Assembly (NCBI GenBank): GCA_016711505.1
Contig: JADJSV010000007.1
Location: forward strand, 62,001 to 126,000
DNA: 64,000 nt
Reading direction: 5' to 3'
Source: Bacteroidota bacterium
Lineage (GTDB): Bacteria; Bacteroidota; Bacteroidia; AKYH767-A; 2013-40CM-41-45
Both the position numbers and the translations under genes were made by a program. Shown piece by piece: positions 26,620 to 36,145 of the stretch; position 1 is the first letter of the stretch; each line of letters starts with the position of its first letter. The notes under the pieces are model-generated. The model saw only the letters and a list, made by a program, of their open reading frames with translations. It did not search any database and was not told the origin of the DNA.

Positions 26620-28074
26620 ATGAGCTTTAATCAGAATCAAGTTCAAACCCAGAAGCAAGGGCTGAATACATTTTTGTTACAACAAAAATTGCAGGTGCTG
26701 AATTTAATGCATCTGCCAACACTCGCACTCGAGAGTTTTATCAGAAATCAGCTGGAAGAAAATCCTGTTTTAGAAGAAGGTGCTGAAGTAGCAGAAGAAG
26801 AAACATTCTCTAATGAAACGGAGAATGATTCAGAAGTTACAGATGATAAAATGAATATGGTTGAGGAATTTTATAACGACGACGATATTCCCGACTATAA
26901 AGTTTATCTGAATAACGCCAGTAAGGACGAACCTGTCTTTACTTCAACTGCATCTTTTAGCCAGTCATTTCAGGAGCAACTGAAAGATCAATTGAAAGTT
27001 TTACCTATCTCTGATGAAATTCGTTTGTTGGCTGAATATATCATCGACTCGCTTGATTCGGATGGATATCTTCGGACACCACTTGTGGACCTCACAGAAA
27101 CGTATGGATTTGCTCATGGTAAGTCAGTTGAAGAGTCGCAACTCGAAATTGCACTTACATGCATTCAACAATTAGATCCTCCGGGAGTCGGAGCTCGAAC
27201 ACTGCAGGAATGTTTGTTACTTCAGATAAAACGGAAGGAAAATTCCGGTGAAGCAATGGAGCATGCAAAAATTATTCTGACTGATCATTTTCAAAAATTG
27301 CATCACAAGAATTATGACAAGATCATGCGTGAAATGGATATCGACAATGATAAATTGAAACAAGCATTACATTTTATTACTCATCTTTTTCCTAAGCCTG
27401 TTTTCGAAGGTGGAAAAGAACTTTCAATGTCGCAATCGATTATTCCGGAATTTGTTGTTTTAGTGGATGAAGACAATATTGAAGTTTCACTGACAAGTAA
27501 TCCTTCTACGACTATTCATATCAATAAAGATTATACTGAGATTGTAAAATCTGAAACTGCTTCGCGCAGACAAAAAACAGAATTTAATTATTTCAGAAAG
27601 AAAGTGGATGAAGCAAAATGGCTCATTCAGGCTTTGCAGCAACGGGAAAACACACTTCTGGAAATTATGCGGGTCATAACAATTCTTCAGAAAGAGTATT
27701 TCTTGACCGGTGAAAGAATTACTCTCAAACCAATGATTCTTGAAGATATTTCCAGACTTACAGGGTTTGATGTAAGTACTGTTTCCAGAGTTACGTGTAA
27801 TAAATATGTACAAACACAATATGGAAACATATTGCTGAAAGATCTTTTCTCTAATTCATTACAAACACCAGATGGATTTGAAGTAAGTACGGAAAAGATA
27901 AAGCAGCTAATCATCGACATAATTCAAAAAGAAAAGAAGGATAAACCTCTGACAGATTTTGAAATTGTTAATGTGCTTGCCGAAATGGGATACAAAGTAG
28001 CTCGGAGAACAATCGTGAAATATCGCGAAAGTCTGAATCTCCCAAATGCCAGAATGAGAAAAGATTTACTCTAA
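26620..28074 (+). CDS. rpoN: RNA polymerase sigma-54 factor
   Basis: The 484-residue protein has all the expected parts. A Gln/Leu-rich region I (residues 8-53, LLQQKLQVLNLMHLPTLALE) is followed by an acidic region II (54-90) and the core-binding region. The -12-recognising helix-turn-helix (TGFDVSTVSRVTCNKYV) comes next, and the RpoN box ARRTIVKYRE lies near the C-terminus. Both DNA-reading elements look canonical. Sigma-54 directs polymerase to -24/-12 promoters and needs an AAA+ activator, which is encoded next door. I see no sigma-54-type site before rpoN itself. Confidence 0.97.
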   Translation: MSFNQNQVQTQKQGLNTFLLQQKLQVLNLMHLPTLALESFIRNQLEENPVLEEGAEVAEEETFSNETENDSEVTDDKMNMVEEFYNDDDIPDYKVYLNNASKDEPVFTSTASFSQSFQEQLKDQLKVLPISDEIRLLAEYIIDSLDSDGYLRTPLVDLTETYGFAHGKSVEESQLEIALTCIQQLDPPGVGARTLQECLLLQIKRKENSGEAMEHAKIILTDHFQKLHHKNYDKIMREMDIDNDKLKQALHFITHLFPKPVFEGGKELSMSQSIIPEFVVLVDEDNIEVSLTSNPSTTIHINKDYTEIVKSETASRRQKTEFNYFRKKVDEAKWLIQALQQRENTLLEIMRVITILQKEYFLTGERITLKPMILEDISRLTGFDVSTVSRVTCNKYVQTQYGNILLKDLFSNSLQTPDGFEVSTEKIKQLIIDIIQKEKKDKPLTDFEIVNVLAEMGYKVARRTIVKYRESLNLPNARMRKDLL

Positions 28075-28216
28075 TTGTGTAATAAATACCACAATATATT
28101 ATATATTTGAGAAATACCCTTCACTTATACCTTAATTTCAGGCCATTTTCCTATCATTTTGGGAAAATATCGTCTAAGCAGGGTTTTTGTTAATTATTTT
28201 AAAAAACTAACTACCT

Positions 28217-29611
28217 ATGAGTTCCAAGATATTGATCATTGAGGATGATTATGAAATCAGTCATCTTCTCAAAAAATTTTTCACCCGCTATGGATATGAA
28301 TCATCGATAGCAAATACGGGAAAAAAGGGAGTAGAATTGTTTAAACAGGAAAAAGCGGATGTTGTTCTTTGCGATTTTCGTTTAGGGGATATCGATGGAA
28401 TAGCAGTATTAAAACAAATCAAAGAAATTAATCCCAATATTCCGGTTATCATTATTACCGGGTATTCTGATGTTAGAATAGCAGTACAATTAATGAAGCT
28501 CGGTGCATTTGATTATGTGACCAAGCCTTTATTCCCGGATGAAATACTATTAACTATTCAAAAAGCATTGGATCCGGATGCTAAGTCAGTTCCTGATAAA
28601 AAGTTGCCGGGTACAAATCATACACCGGTGAAAAAATTTGCTTACGGAAAAAGTCCGCAATCAATTGCTTTACTTAAGCAAATTGAATTGGTGGCACCGA
28701 CAAATTACTCTGTTATCATTTATGGAGAAAGTGGTTCGGGAAAAGAAGCAGTTGCACAAACTATCCATAGTCAATCTGCAAGAGCTGATCAGCCGTTTGT
28801 TGCAATGGATTGTGGAGCGATTTCAAAAGAACTTGCCGGTAGTGAACTTTTCGGTCACGAAAAAGGATCTTTTACCGGAGCACTTGTAACTAAGATCGGT
28901 CACTTTGAACTTGCGAATGGCGGAACACTTTTCCTTGATGAAGTTGCGAATCTTCCTTATGAAGTTCAGACTTCTTTATTACGGGTTGTTCAGGAAAAAA
29001 GAATCAGAAGAATTGGTTCAAATAAAGAAATTAATATCGATGTACGATTGATCATTGCAAGTAATGAAAATCTTGCAGAAGCTTGTCGGAGAGGAAAGTT
29101 CAGAGAAGACTTATATCACCGTTTCAATGAATTTCATATTACTGTACCGCCGCTGAGAGAGAAAACAGATGAGATCATGATGTATGCTGATTTCTTTTTA
29201 AATCAGTCTAATGAAATTCTCGGAAAAAAAATTCATGGATTCGAAGATGAAGTGAAACAGTTATTCCAGCAATATCCTTGGCATGGGAATCTTCGTGAAT
29301 TAAAGAACGTCGTTAAACGTGCAGCTTTACTCACTGAGGGCGATATCATAAAAGCTCAATCTGTTCCGATTGAAATTTCTCATCATACCCGTTTGAGTTT
29401 CGATGATTCTCCTGTGGTAAGAAATCTTGTTGAAGAAGAACATTCAGCATCTTCAGAAGTTCCAAATCTGAAATCTGCGGCACGTGAAGCAGAGTATGAA
29501 ACGATCATAAAAGTATTGAAACAAGTTAATTTCAATAAAAGTAAAGCGGCAAAAATTCTGAATATCAATAGAAAAACATTGTATAATAAAATTAAAGATT
29601 ACGATCTATAG
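28217..29611 (+). CDS. NtrC-type sigma-54 activator (REC-AAA+-Fis)
   Basis: The 464-residue protein has a receiver (phospho-Asp D53, LCDFRLGD), an AAA+ domain with Walker A GESGSGKE, a sigma-54 contact loop GSFTGA (normally GAFTGA), Walker B GTLFLDEV and the arginine-finger region FREDLYHRF, and a C-terminal Fis-type helix-turn-helix (NKSKAAKILNINRKTLYNKI). Phosphorylation should drive oligomerisation and open-complex formation by RpoN. It lies 142 nt after rpoN and 18 nt before a kinase, so its partner is likely that kinase. Confidence 0.95.
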   Translation: MSSKILIIEDDYEISHLLKKFFTRYGYESSIANTGKKGVELFKQEKADVVLCDFRLGDIDGIAVLKQIKEINPNIPVIIITGYSDVRIAVQLMKLGAFDYVTKPLFPDEILLTIQKALDPDAKSVPDKKLPGTNHTPVKKFAYGKSPQSIALLKQIELVAPTNYSVIIYGESGSGKEAVAQTIHSQSARADQPFVAMDCGAISKELAGSELFGHEKGSFTGALVTKIGHFELANGGTLFLDEVANLPYEVQTSLLRVVQEKRIRRIGSNKEINIDVRLIIASNENLAEACRRGKFREDLYHRFNEFHITVPPLREKTDEIMMYADFFLNQSNEILGKKIHGFEDEVKQLFQQYPWHGNLRELKNVVKRAALLTEGDIIKAQSVPIEISHHTRLSFDDSPVVRNLVEEEHSASSEVPNLKSAAREAEYETIIKVLKQVNFNKSKAAKILNINRKTLYNKIKDYDL

Positions 29612-29629
29612 ACCCGGAAACTCCTGTTG

Positions 29630-31060
29630 ATGATGAAAAAAATTAAAATATTGGTGGTAGATGATGATGAGGATGATTACGTTTTGTTGAAAAGCTATTT
29701 CAATGAAATTGCTACATACGATATCGAATTGGCATGGACTCCAAAGTATAACAATGCACTCAGTGAAATGGTAACAAATAAATATGACTTATATTTTATA
29801 GATTATCTGATGGGGCAACATACAGGTCTGGAATTACTTGAGTCTGCAATTTCCGGTGGATGCACGAAGCCAACCATTATTCTTACAGGAAAGGGAAGTT
29901 ATAAGATTGATGTAAAAGCCATGGAGTTGGGAGCATCTGACTTTATGGTAAAAGCAGAAGTTAATACTGAAAAACTTGAAAGGAGTATTCGCTATACTCT
30001 GGAAAGAAGTGATAGCCTCAGAGCATTAACGGAAAGTGAAAACAAATACAGAACCATTTTTGAATCATCGAGAGATATGATCTATATCACAGATGAGAAT
30101 GGAAAATTTCTGGAAGTGAACGACTCTGTTACCCGGATTTTTGGATATAAGATCTCAGAGATCATGGAAAAATCGGTAGCAGTGCTTTATCAGAATGATG
30201 ATGATCGCGAAAAACTGCTTTCGGCTATCAAACTAACCGGTTCTATATATAACTATGAAGTTGTATTAAAAGATATTAATAACGATAAAAAGTATTGTCT
30301 GATATCTGCTACAATGCAAAACCTGGATAACGGGAAATTTATTATCAGAGGTATAATTCATGATATCACCAGACGGAGAAAAATTGAACGTGATCTGGCT
30401 ATGGCAGAAAAACTGGCTTTGACCGGGAGAGTTTCCAGAATGCTTGCACATGAGGTTCGTAATCCACTTACTAATATAACTCTTACGGTCGAACAACTCG
30501 AGTATGAAGTAGCAAATGCAGAATTCGAATTGTATTTCAGTATGATCCGCAGAAATTGTAACCGTATAAATGATCTTATAAACGAACTGTTACTTTCAAC
30601 AAGACCACAGGAAGTTGTTAAAGGTAAGTTCAGCATACACAAAATTCTGGATGATGCATTGGCACTTGCTATGGACAGAGCCAAGCTTAAGAATGTAAAA
30701 ATCACAAGACAATATACCAAAAACCTTTGTGATGTAATGGTTGATGAAGTTAAATTCAGAACAGCCATTTTAAACATACTCATGAATGCAATTGAAGCAG
30801 TTCATCCTGAAGGTGGAAATATTCAGGTGCGAACGAACAACAAAGATAACAGATGTATTATTGAAATAATTGATAATGGAATCGGTGTTCCACCTGAAAA
30901 TATCAGTAAGTTATTCGAACCATATTTCACAGCTAAAGAAGGTGGAGTAGGATTAGGACTTGCAACTACTCATAATATTATCCAATCTCATGAAGGTACT
31001 ATAGATGTAGAATCGGAAGTTGGAAAAGGAACTAAATTAATAATAGGAATAAATATTTAA
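29630..31060 (+). CDS. REC-PAS histidine kinase, NtrB-like
   Basis: About 476 residues. An N-terminal receiver (VDDDEDDY, FIDYLMGQHTG) is followed by a PAS domain (NKYRTIFESSRDMIYITDEN), HisKA with AHEVRNPLTN, and HATPase with MNAIEA, DNGIGVP and GGVGLGLATTH. There is no membrane helix, so it is cytoplasmic. HEVRNP-type kinases pair with NtrC-family activators, and this one sits between the activator (18 nt upstream) and a lone receiver (21 nt downstream). I use the ATG at 29630; a TTG at 29627 is possible. Confidence 0.93.
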   Translation: MMKKIKILVVDDDEDDYVLLKSYFNEIATYDIELAWTPKYNNALSEMVTNKYDLYFIDYLMGQHTGLELLESAISGGCTKPTIILTGKGSYKIDVKAMELGASDFMVKAEVNTEKLERSIRYTLERSDSLRALTESENKYRTIFESSRDMIYITDENGKFLEVNDSVTRIFGYKISEIMEKSVAVLYQNDDDREKLLSAIKLTGSIYNYEVVLKDINNDKKYCLISATMQNLDNGKFIIRGIIHDITRRRKIERDLAMAEKLALTGRVSRMLAHEVRNPLTNITLTVEQLEYEVANAEFELYFSMIRRNCNRINDLINELLLSTRPQEVVKGKFSIHKILDDALALAMDRAKLKNVKITRQYTKNLCDVMVDEVKFRTAILNILMNAIEAVHPEGGNIQVRTNNKDNRCIIEIIDNGIGVPPENISKLFEPYFTAKEGGVGLGLATTHNIIQSHEGTIDVESEVGKGTKLIIGINI

Positions 31061-31081
31061 CCCTGATTAAAATATAAGCTA

Positions 31082-31438
31082 ATGAAAGTGCTGGTAATTG
31101 ATGATGAATTGCAAATCCTGGAAATGATTTCAAAGATCCTTACAAGGAATGGATATGACGTAACTGCCGTTTCTAATTTAACAGACGCTTCCAGAGAGCT
31201 GCAGAAGAAGGGTTGGGATATTATCATTACTGATGTAATGATACCTTATAAGGGTGGTTTTGAACTTGTGGAAGATATAAAATCCAGAAGTCAGACTCCT
31301 GTTATAATTATTACCGGAATGAGTGAAGATGTTTTAAAGGCAACAGTTCATAAGGCGGATATGTTATTCCAGAAACCATTCAATGGCGTAGATCTACTGG
31401 AAGGTGTAAAGAAGCTGACTCAGGAAAGAGCATTCTGA
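31082..31438 (+). CDS. Single-domain response regulator (REC)
   Basis: The 118-residue receiver has an acidic pocket (VIDDELQ), phospho-Asp in IITDVMIPYKGG, a Thr (IITGMS) and Lys in FQKPF. There is no output domain. It is the last gene of the rpoN-activator-kinase cluster, and probably exchanges phosphate with the kinase upstream, either relaying to or competing with the activator. Confidence 0.92.
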   Translation: MKVLVIDDELQILEMISKILTRNGYDVTAVSNLTDASRELQKKGWDIIITDVMIPYKGGFELVEDIKSRSQTPVIIITGMSEDVLKATVHKADMLFQKPFNGVDLLEGVKKLTQERAF

Positions 31439-31565
31439 AATTTCAATTTATAAATTAAGTTTTGAATTTTTTATTTAAATTATCATAGTCGGGTCGTGAT
31501 CTTGAGTTATGGTTATTGAATTTTCTGAAGCGACCTTATTTTCTTAAAAAAGCGCTTTTTCGATC

Positions 31566-31580
31566 TGGCACACCTTTTTT
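31566..31580 (+). promoter_or_regulatory. Putative sigma-54-type promoter (TGGCAC-N5-TTTT)
   Basis: TGGCAC, ACCTT, TTTT. Predicted +1 is near 31592, 45 nt before the ATG at 31637. It is the copy nearest the rpoN cluster. Confidence 0.55.
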
Positions 31581-31636
31581 ATTAAATAGATATTGAGGTA
31601 TAATATTCTAATTTATTTACTAAAGTCCTTCCCGAT

Positions 31637-31966
31637 ATGAAAACTACAATAGCATTACTAGCCGGCTCGATTCTGTCATTTTATGTAATGTCTCAGGATC
31701 CCAAAGTGATTCAGAAACAAGAACCAAATCCTAATAGTGAAAAATATTGTTCTGAACTCCGGGACTCCGGTGTAATTGTAATTGTCAGAGGTGGGAAAGA
31801 AGTTACTGAAGATATATTATTGGCAAATGGTGTTACATTAAAATTAAATGGTGTCGTTGCAAAAAAAGATGGTACGTCTTTCATTTTGAAAAATGGAGAG
31901 TGTATAGATACGCTTGGAAATTTAGTTCAGGCAATGGGTAGCATTAATAAAATTGACCAAAAATAA
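31637..31966 (+). CDS. Secreted small protein, DUF6799-like
   Basis: The 109-residue product has a signal peptide (ending near VMSQ, residue 20) and a C-terminal half with repeated strand-turn words: VRGGKEVTEDILLANGVTLK, then GVVAKKDGTSFILKNGECID. The alternating 'NGxxL/KDGT/LKxGE' pattern is what I recall for DUF6799 domains of Bacteroidota. It carries two cysteines and is likely periplasmic. It is probably co-transcribed with 31987 (20 nt downstream). Confidence 0.65.
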   Translation: MKTTIALLAGSILSFYVMSQDPKVIQKQEPNPNSEKYCSELRDSGVIVIVRGGKEVTEDILLANGVTLKLNGVVAKKDGTSFILKNGECIDTLGNLVQAMGSINKIDQK

Positions 31967-31986
31967 TTAATCAAAAAAAACATCAC

Positions 31987-32316
31987 ATGAATTTGTTTCA
32001 TAATCCAACACTAACTGAACTCAATTCACTTATTGATAGATTTGTGAAAGAGCCGACTCTTACTCACCTGACAGTTGATAATGATGGTGAAGTTTTACTG
32101 ATCGCTGAAAACGCCGATCTGACATCTAAATTGGATAAGTTTAAATTCTACGTACGTGATCTGCGGATGCAAAAATGTATCCGAACAGGAAGTTTAAAGG
32201 ATATCAGATTATTAAGAATGTTATATAATCGTCTGATGTATTCCTGGAGAAAGGACCTGAGAGGTAATCTTGTGGATTTGATCATCAATCCATTGAATAA
32301 CCAGGTTCCCGCCTGA
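31987..32316 (+). CDS. Hypothetical cytoplasmic protein
   Basis: This 109-residue soluble protein has a strand-rich N-terminal half (LTHLTVDNDGEVLLIAENAD) and a basic helical C-terminal half (LRMLYNRLMYSWRKDLRGN). There is no signal or membrane segment, and I recognise no family. It follows the secreted protein gene at 31637 closely and may share its promoter. Confidence 0.6.
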   Translation: MNLFHNPTLTELNSLIDRFVKEPTLTHLTVDNDGEVLLIAENADLTSKLDKFKFYVRDLRMQKCIRTGSLKDIRLLRMLYNRLMYSWRKDLRGNLVDLIINPLNNQVPA

Positions 32317-32408
32317 TATCCGATTTAGTGCTATTTACACAGGAAATATGAGAGAGAATTTTTGAAACTCTTAGTTTTTTCTTAAATTGGCTAAAGTCTC
32401 ATTACTCT

Positions 32409-32810
32409 ATGGAATTCCAAAGCCAGATCATAAAATTATTTATAATTGCTCTGCCCATTGCATGTGTTTCCTGGACATGGACACATGAGGAATTATTCAA
32501 AGAGGCAAGGGAGTTTCTGAAAAAATTAGCGAATGAAAAACATTCATTGCTGAGACAAAAATTTATGTATGTTTTGTTCTGTGAGTATTGTTTCAGTTTT
32601 TATGTTGCTGCAGCTTTTCTTTTAATTACAAATTTTCAATTGCTGTTCACTGACTGGCGAGGGTATCTTATTGCTGAACTGGCGTTGGTCTGGATCGCAA
32701 ATTTATATATGAACATTCATTTTGCTTTAAGAATAGATATCCGGAAAAAAGGAGCAGAAGCTAAGATTGAAGAAAAAACGCTTGGTAATGAAATCGAAAA
32801 TCATAAATAA
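32409..32810 (+). CDS. Small membrane protein with a CEYC motif
   Basis: The 133-residue membrane protein has about three hydrophobic segments (roughly residues 7-24, 56-79 and 85-106). A CxxC pair (FCEYCFSFY) opens the second one, and the tail is charged. CxxC at a membrane boundary may bind metal or form a redox pair, as in DUF1360-type proteins; that is a guess. It overlaps the next gene, a low-affinity iron permease homologue. Confidence 0.65.
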   Translation: MEFQSQIIKLFIIALPIACVSWTWTHEELFKEAREFLKKLANEKHSLLRQKFMYVLFCEYCFSFYVAAAFLLITNFQLLFTDWRGYLIAELALVWIANLYMNIHFALRIDIRKKGAEAKIEEKTLGNEIENHK

Positions 32811-33267
32811 AAGAAAGAATAAAAATATTTTTGAGCAATTTGCTTCTGCTGTTACGAAAAAAGCAGGGAGCACAGGAGCTTTTATTCTTGCCTTCACAAT
32901 TGTAATTGTCTGGATCTTTTCCGGACATTTTTTCGGCTACTCTGATACATGGCAATTGGTGATCAATACGGGAACTACCATTGTGACTTTTTTGATGGTA
33001 TTTCTTATTCAAAAATCTCAGAATAAGGATTCAATAGCTGTTCACATTAAATTGAATGAACTTGTGGCATCCAACGATAAAGCAAGTAATAGAATGGTCG
33101 ATGTTGAAGGATTATCTGAAGATGAATTGAGAACCATTTCCAAATATTTCGAGAAACTTGCCGAGCTTACAAGAAACGAATCTGATGTCCATGAATCTCA
33201 CTCAATTGATGATGCAAGTGATAATCACAATGAGAAGATGAAAGGATCGAAAAGATCCGGAAAATAA
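32788..33267 (+). CDS. Low-affinity iron permease family protein
   Basis: The 159-residue protein matches the PF04120 layout: an N-terminal FEQFASAVTKKAGS segment, two membrane helices (about residues 27-45 and 56-72), the signature VTFLMVFLIQKSQNKD, and KLNELVASNDKASN. Despite the family name, transport has not been shown for the bacterial forms. I use the ATG at 32788, overlapping the upstream gene by 23 nt. It ends 2 nt before the outer-membrane gene at 33270. Confidence 0.85.
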   Translation: MKSKIINKRKNKNIFEQFASAVTKKAGSTGAFILAFTIVIVWIFSGHFFGYSDTWQLVINTGTTIVTFLMVFLIQKSQNKDSIAVHIKLNELVASNDKASNRMVDVEGLSEDELRTISKYFEKLAELTRNESDVHESHSIDDASDNHNEKMKGSKRSGK

Positions 33268-33269
33268 AT

Positions 33270-35132
33270 GTGAAACGAATTTTCAATATATCTTTTGTAG
33301 CTGCCGGATTTTCCGTTGCATTTCTGATTCTTTTATTTTCCTCAAATAGTTTTGCTCAAAAGAAACCTTCTAAGCGGGTTATTAAAAAAGAAGAGAAAGC
33401 TGACTCTTTAAAATTTTATAGATCTCTTGAAAGATTTTCAAAGAAGAAAGGAAAACTCACTTACAAGATATTTAATTCGATTTTTGATCTCGATAAGACT
33501 GAGTTTGCCGATACTGCTATTAAAGCACAAGCGACATATAAGCGTTATGCAAACAAGGTAATCCGTAACATAAATATACAAACGCTTGATCCATTCGGAT
33601 ATGATATAAAAGATACAACCATACATCCAAAAAGTTTTGTTCAGAAAGCGGGAAATGCAATTCATAATAAGTCGACACAATTTGCAATCCGAAATCAATT
33701 GTTATTTAAAAAGTATGATAAATTAGATCCGATAAAAGTGCGTGAATCGGAACGTCTGTTACGAAAGACCTTATTTGTAAAGGATCTGAAAATTCACGTA
33801 AAGAATGTAAAAGGGACTGATAGTGTTGATGTGTATATTCTGGAGCAGGACCTATGGACAATCGTTGGTGGAATTGATGTATTAGGTGAGAAAACTTCTG
33901 CAACTTTGGAAGAAAGGAATTTTATTGGCCTTGGACATACTTTCAGGAATCAATTAATTTACTATCCCGGAAACGGAAAAAAATATCTGATGGGAAGTTA
34001 TCTTGTGCCGTCAATAAAAAATTCATTTGTTTCAACAGCTGTTTATTACAACACAAGTCCGGATACATTTACGAATGGAATTGGTATAAACAGACCATTC
34101 TTTTCTCCGCTGACTAAATGGGCAGGTGGAGTCGATTATTTCTTCAGAGGATCAAATGTGGCAACTGATGGCTCTATTGTAGAATCAAATCTCGGATTAA
34201 GGTTTAATGATCTTGATATCTGGCTTGGGAGAAGTATTCCTATGACGAGGTCGGAAAATGAAGAAGGTGAAAAAACAAATTTCATTCTAACCGGCAGATA
34301 TTTTAACCACAATACAACAAAAAGTGCATTAGTAAACATAGACACTATGGGAGTATCAGGTGATTCAAAATTGTACCTGGCAGGGTTCGGTCTGTCACGA
34401 CGATCCTATTACCGCGATTATTTTATCTATCGTTATGGAATTCCTGAAGATGTTCCTGCAGGGAGTATACTTCAGTTTCTTATAGGTTTTGAAAATGCTC
34501 TTGCATCAAATCGATTGTATACAGGAGTAAACGCCGCATTAGGCAATCACTTTGGAAAGTTTGGATATGTTTCGTTAAGTGCAGGATATGGTAATTTCTG
34601 GAATCATGGAAATGTTGAGCAGGGAGTTGTCAGCACTTCTATTGGATACTTTTCGAATTTGATTACTATCGGCAATTGGAAGCTCCGGCAGTTTGCAAAA
34701 GGAAGTATTATATATGGTGTAAAGAGAAGGGTAGGAGAAGTTGTTGACATAAATGAAGAAAATGGAATAAAGGGATTTGTGGGTGTTATCCCCGATGTAA
34801 CAAATAAAATTGTTTTTCAACTCCAGTCCCAATTGTATCTTCCGTATAATTTTATCGGATTCCGGTTTGCTCCATTTATTTACTGGAATGTCGGTATGGT
34901 TGGTGATGATGTGTCACCATTTATTCAAAACCGTTTTTATCAGGCATTTGGAATAGGATTATTGTTAAAGAATGAGTTGCTTGTCTTTAATACATTTCAG
35001 TTTTCAATTGGATTCTATCCTTATATTCCTGGAACAGGATATGATATTCTGAAATTTAATCCCGTTCGGACGTATGATTTCGGTTTTCGTGATTTTGAAT
35101 TTGCAAAACCTGTTCCAATTTCTTTTCAGTAA
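33270..35132 (+). CDS. Omp85-like outer-membrane protein with one POTRA-type domain
   Basis: The 620-residue exported protein has a GTG start and a signal ending near SSNSFAQ (residue 29). After a helical linker, a POTRA-like domain (about residues 165-220, KDLKIHVKNVKGTDSVDVYI) is followed by a barrel of many amphipathic strands rich in Tyr/Gly, ending EFAKPVPISFQ. It probably inserts or remodels outer-membrane components. Its start is 2 nt after the iron-permease stop, so it is the third gene of a coupled unit. It abuts the convergent SDR gene with no spacer. Confidence 0.7.
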   Translation: MKRIFNISFVAAGFSVAFLILLFSSNSFAQKKPSKRVIKKEEKADSLKFYRSLERFSKKKGKLTYKIFNSIFDLDKTEFADTAIKAQATYKRYANKVIRNINIQTLDPFGYDIKDTTIHPKSFVQKAGNAIHNKSTQFAIRNQLLFKKYDKLDPIKVRESERLLRKTLFVKDLKIHVKNVKGTDSVDVYILEQDLWTIVGGIDVLGEKTSATLEERNFIGLGHTFRNQLIYYPGNGKKYLMGSYLVPSIKNSFVSTAVYYNTSPDTFTNGIGINRPFFSPLTKWAGGVDYFFRGSNVATDGSIVESNLGLRFNDLDIWLGRSIPMTRSENEEGEKTNFILTGRYFNHNTTKSALVNIDTMGVSGDSKLYLAGFGLSRRSYYRDYFIYRYGIPEDVPAGSILQFLIGFENALASNRLYTGVNAALGNHFGKFGYVSLSAGYGNFWNHGNVEQGVVSTSIGYFSNLITIGNWKLRQFAKGSIIYGVKRRVGEVVDINEENGIKGFVGVIPDVTNKIVFQLQSQLYLPYNFIGFRFAPFIYWNVGMVGDDVSPFIQNRFYQAFGIGLLLKNELLVFNTFQFSIGFYPYIPGTGYDILKFNPVRTYDFGFRDFEFAKPVPISFQ

Positions 35133-36005
35133 TCATCCATTGATAATTTCTCCGCCATTCGGATGCATTACCTGACCAGTCATATAAGATGATTCTGAAC
35201 TTGCAAGAAACAAAAAGCATCCTTCCACTTCTGCAGGTTCACCGGCTCTTTTTAAAGGTACGTCGCTGCCGAAACTACTTACTTCTTTTGCAGTGAAACT
35301 GGCAGGAATTAAAGGCGTCCATATAGGCCCGGGTGCAACTGCATTCACTCTGATACCTTTTGGTGCAAGTGATGCTGATAATGATCTGGTAAATGAAACG
35401 ATTGCTCCTTTGCTTGCTGAATAATCCAACAGGTGTGAACTTCCTCTGTAGGCTGTAACTGAAGTTGTATTAATGATACTACTTCCTTCTTTAAGATGTG
35501 GTAATACTGCTTTGCAGAAATAGAACATGGAAAAAACATTTGTTCTGAATGTTTTTTCCAATTGTCCTGATGTTATCTTTTGAATATTATTCTGAGGAAT
35601 ATGCATTCCGGCATTGTTGACCAGAATATCAATTCTACCGAATGTTCTCATTGTTTTTGAAACTACTGCTTTGCAATTGCTTTCTTTCTGAATATCACAT
35701 TTGACCAAAAGACATTTTGCATTGGTTTCTTCTTCTATAAGTCGCTGCGTTTCCCTGGCATCTTTAGTTTCATTAAGATAAACGATTGCTACATTACATC
35801 CATTACGGGCAAAAATTAGTGCAACTGCCTTCCCAATTCCACTGTCTCCCCCTGTGATAATTGCAACTTTTTCATTTAATTTTTTATCCAATACCTGTAA
35901 ACCAATTCCGTAATCTGGGTTAGGTTTCATTTTCCATTCTATTCCGGGCTGTTGTTTTTGATGTTGGGCGGGCCGTTGGGCTGTATATTTATTTCTTTTC
36001 TGCAT
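35133..36005 (-). CDS. Short-chain dehydrogenase/reductase, YghA-type
   Basis: This 290-residue SDR has a roughly 45-residue N-terminal extension (PAQHQKQQPGIEWKMKPNPD) typical of the YghA/YdaD stress-oxidoreductase branch. The NAD(P)-binding motif is TGGDSGIG, followed by NNAG, the catalytic YSASKG Tyr/Lys pair with an upstream Ser in NTTSVTAY, and PGPIWTPL. The substrate is unknown; related enzymes act on sugars or aldehydes under stress. Its stop codon abuts the convergent gene's stop with no gap and no terminator. Confidence 0.9.
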   Translation of the reverse strand: MQKRNKYTAQRPAQHQKQQPGIEWKMKPNPDYGIGLQVLDKKLNEKVAIITGGDSGIGKAVALIFARNGCNVAIVYLNETKDARETQRLIEEETNAKCLLVKCDIQKESNCKAVVSKTMRTFGRIDILVNNAGMHIPQNNIQKITSGQLEKTFRTNVFSMFYFCKAVLPHLKEGSSIINTTSVTAYRGSSHLLDYSASKGAIVSFTRSLSASLAPKGIRVNAVAPGPIWTPLIPASFTAKEVSSFGSDVPLKRAGEPAEVEGCFLFLASSESSYMTGQVMHPNGGEIING

Positions 36006-36145
36006 TTCCTTTATTTTTTATGGGTTAAATCCTTTTTTGGCAATTAATCGATAAATTACAACCTAATTTACCTGATGGTTAATTGTAATTAGAATATTAA
36101 TCATATTATATAATTGGTGGCATCCTTTTCTAATAAGCATCTTCT

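Noticed and set aside
36118..36132. TGGCAT-N5-TCTA before the AsmA-like gene at 36146
   Set aside because: The -12 half is poor, and predicted +1 would leave only about 2 nt of leader.
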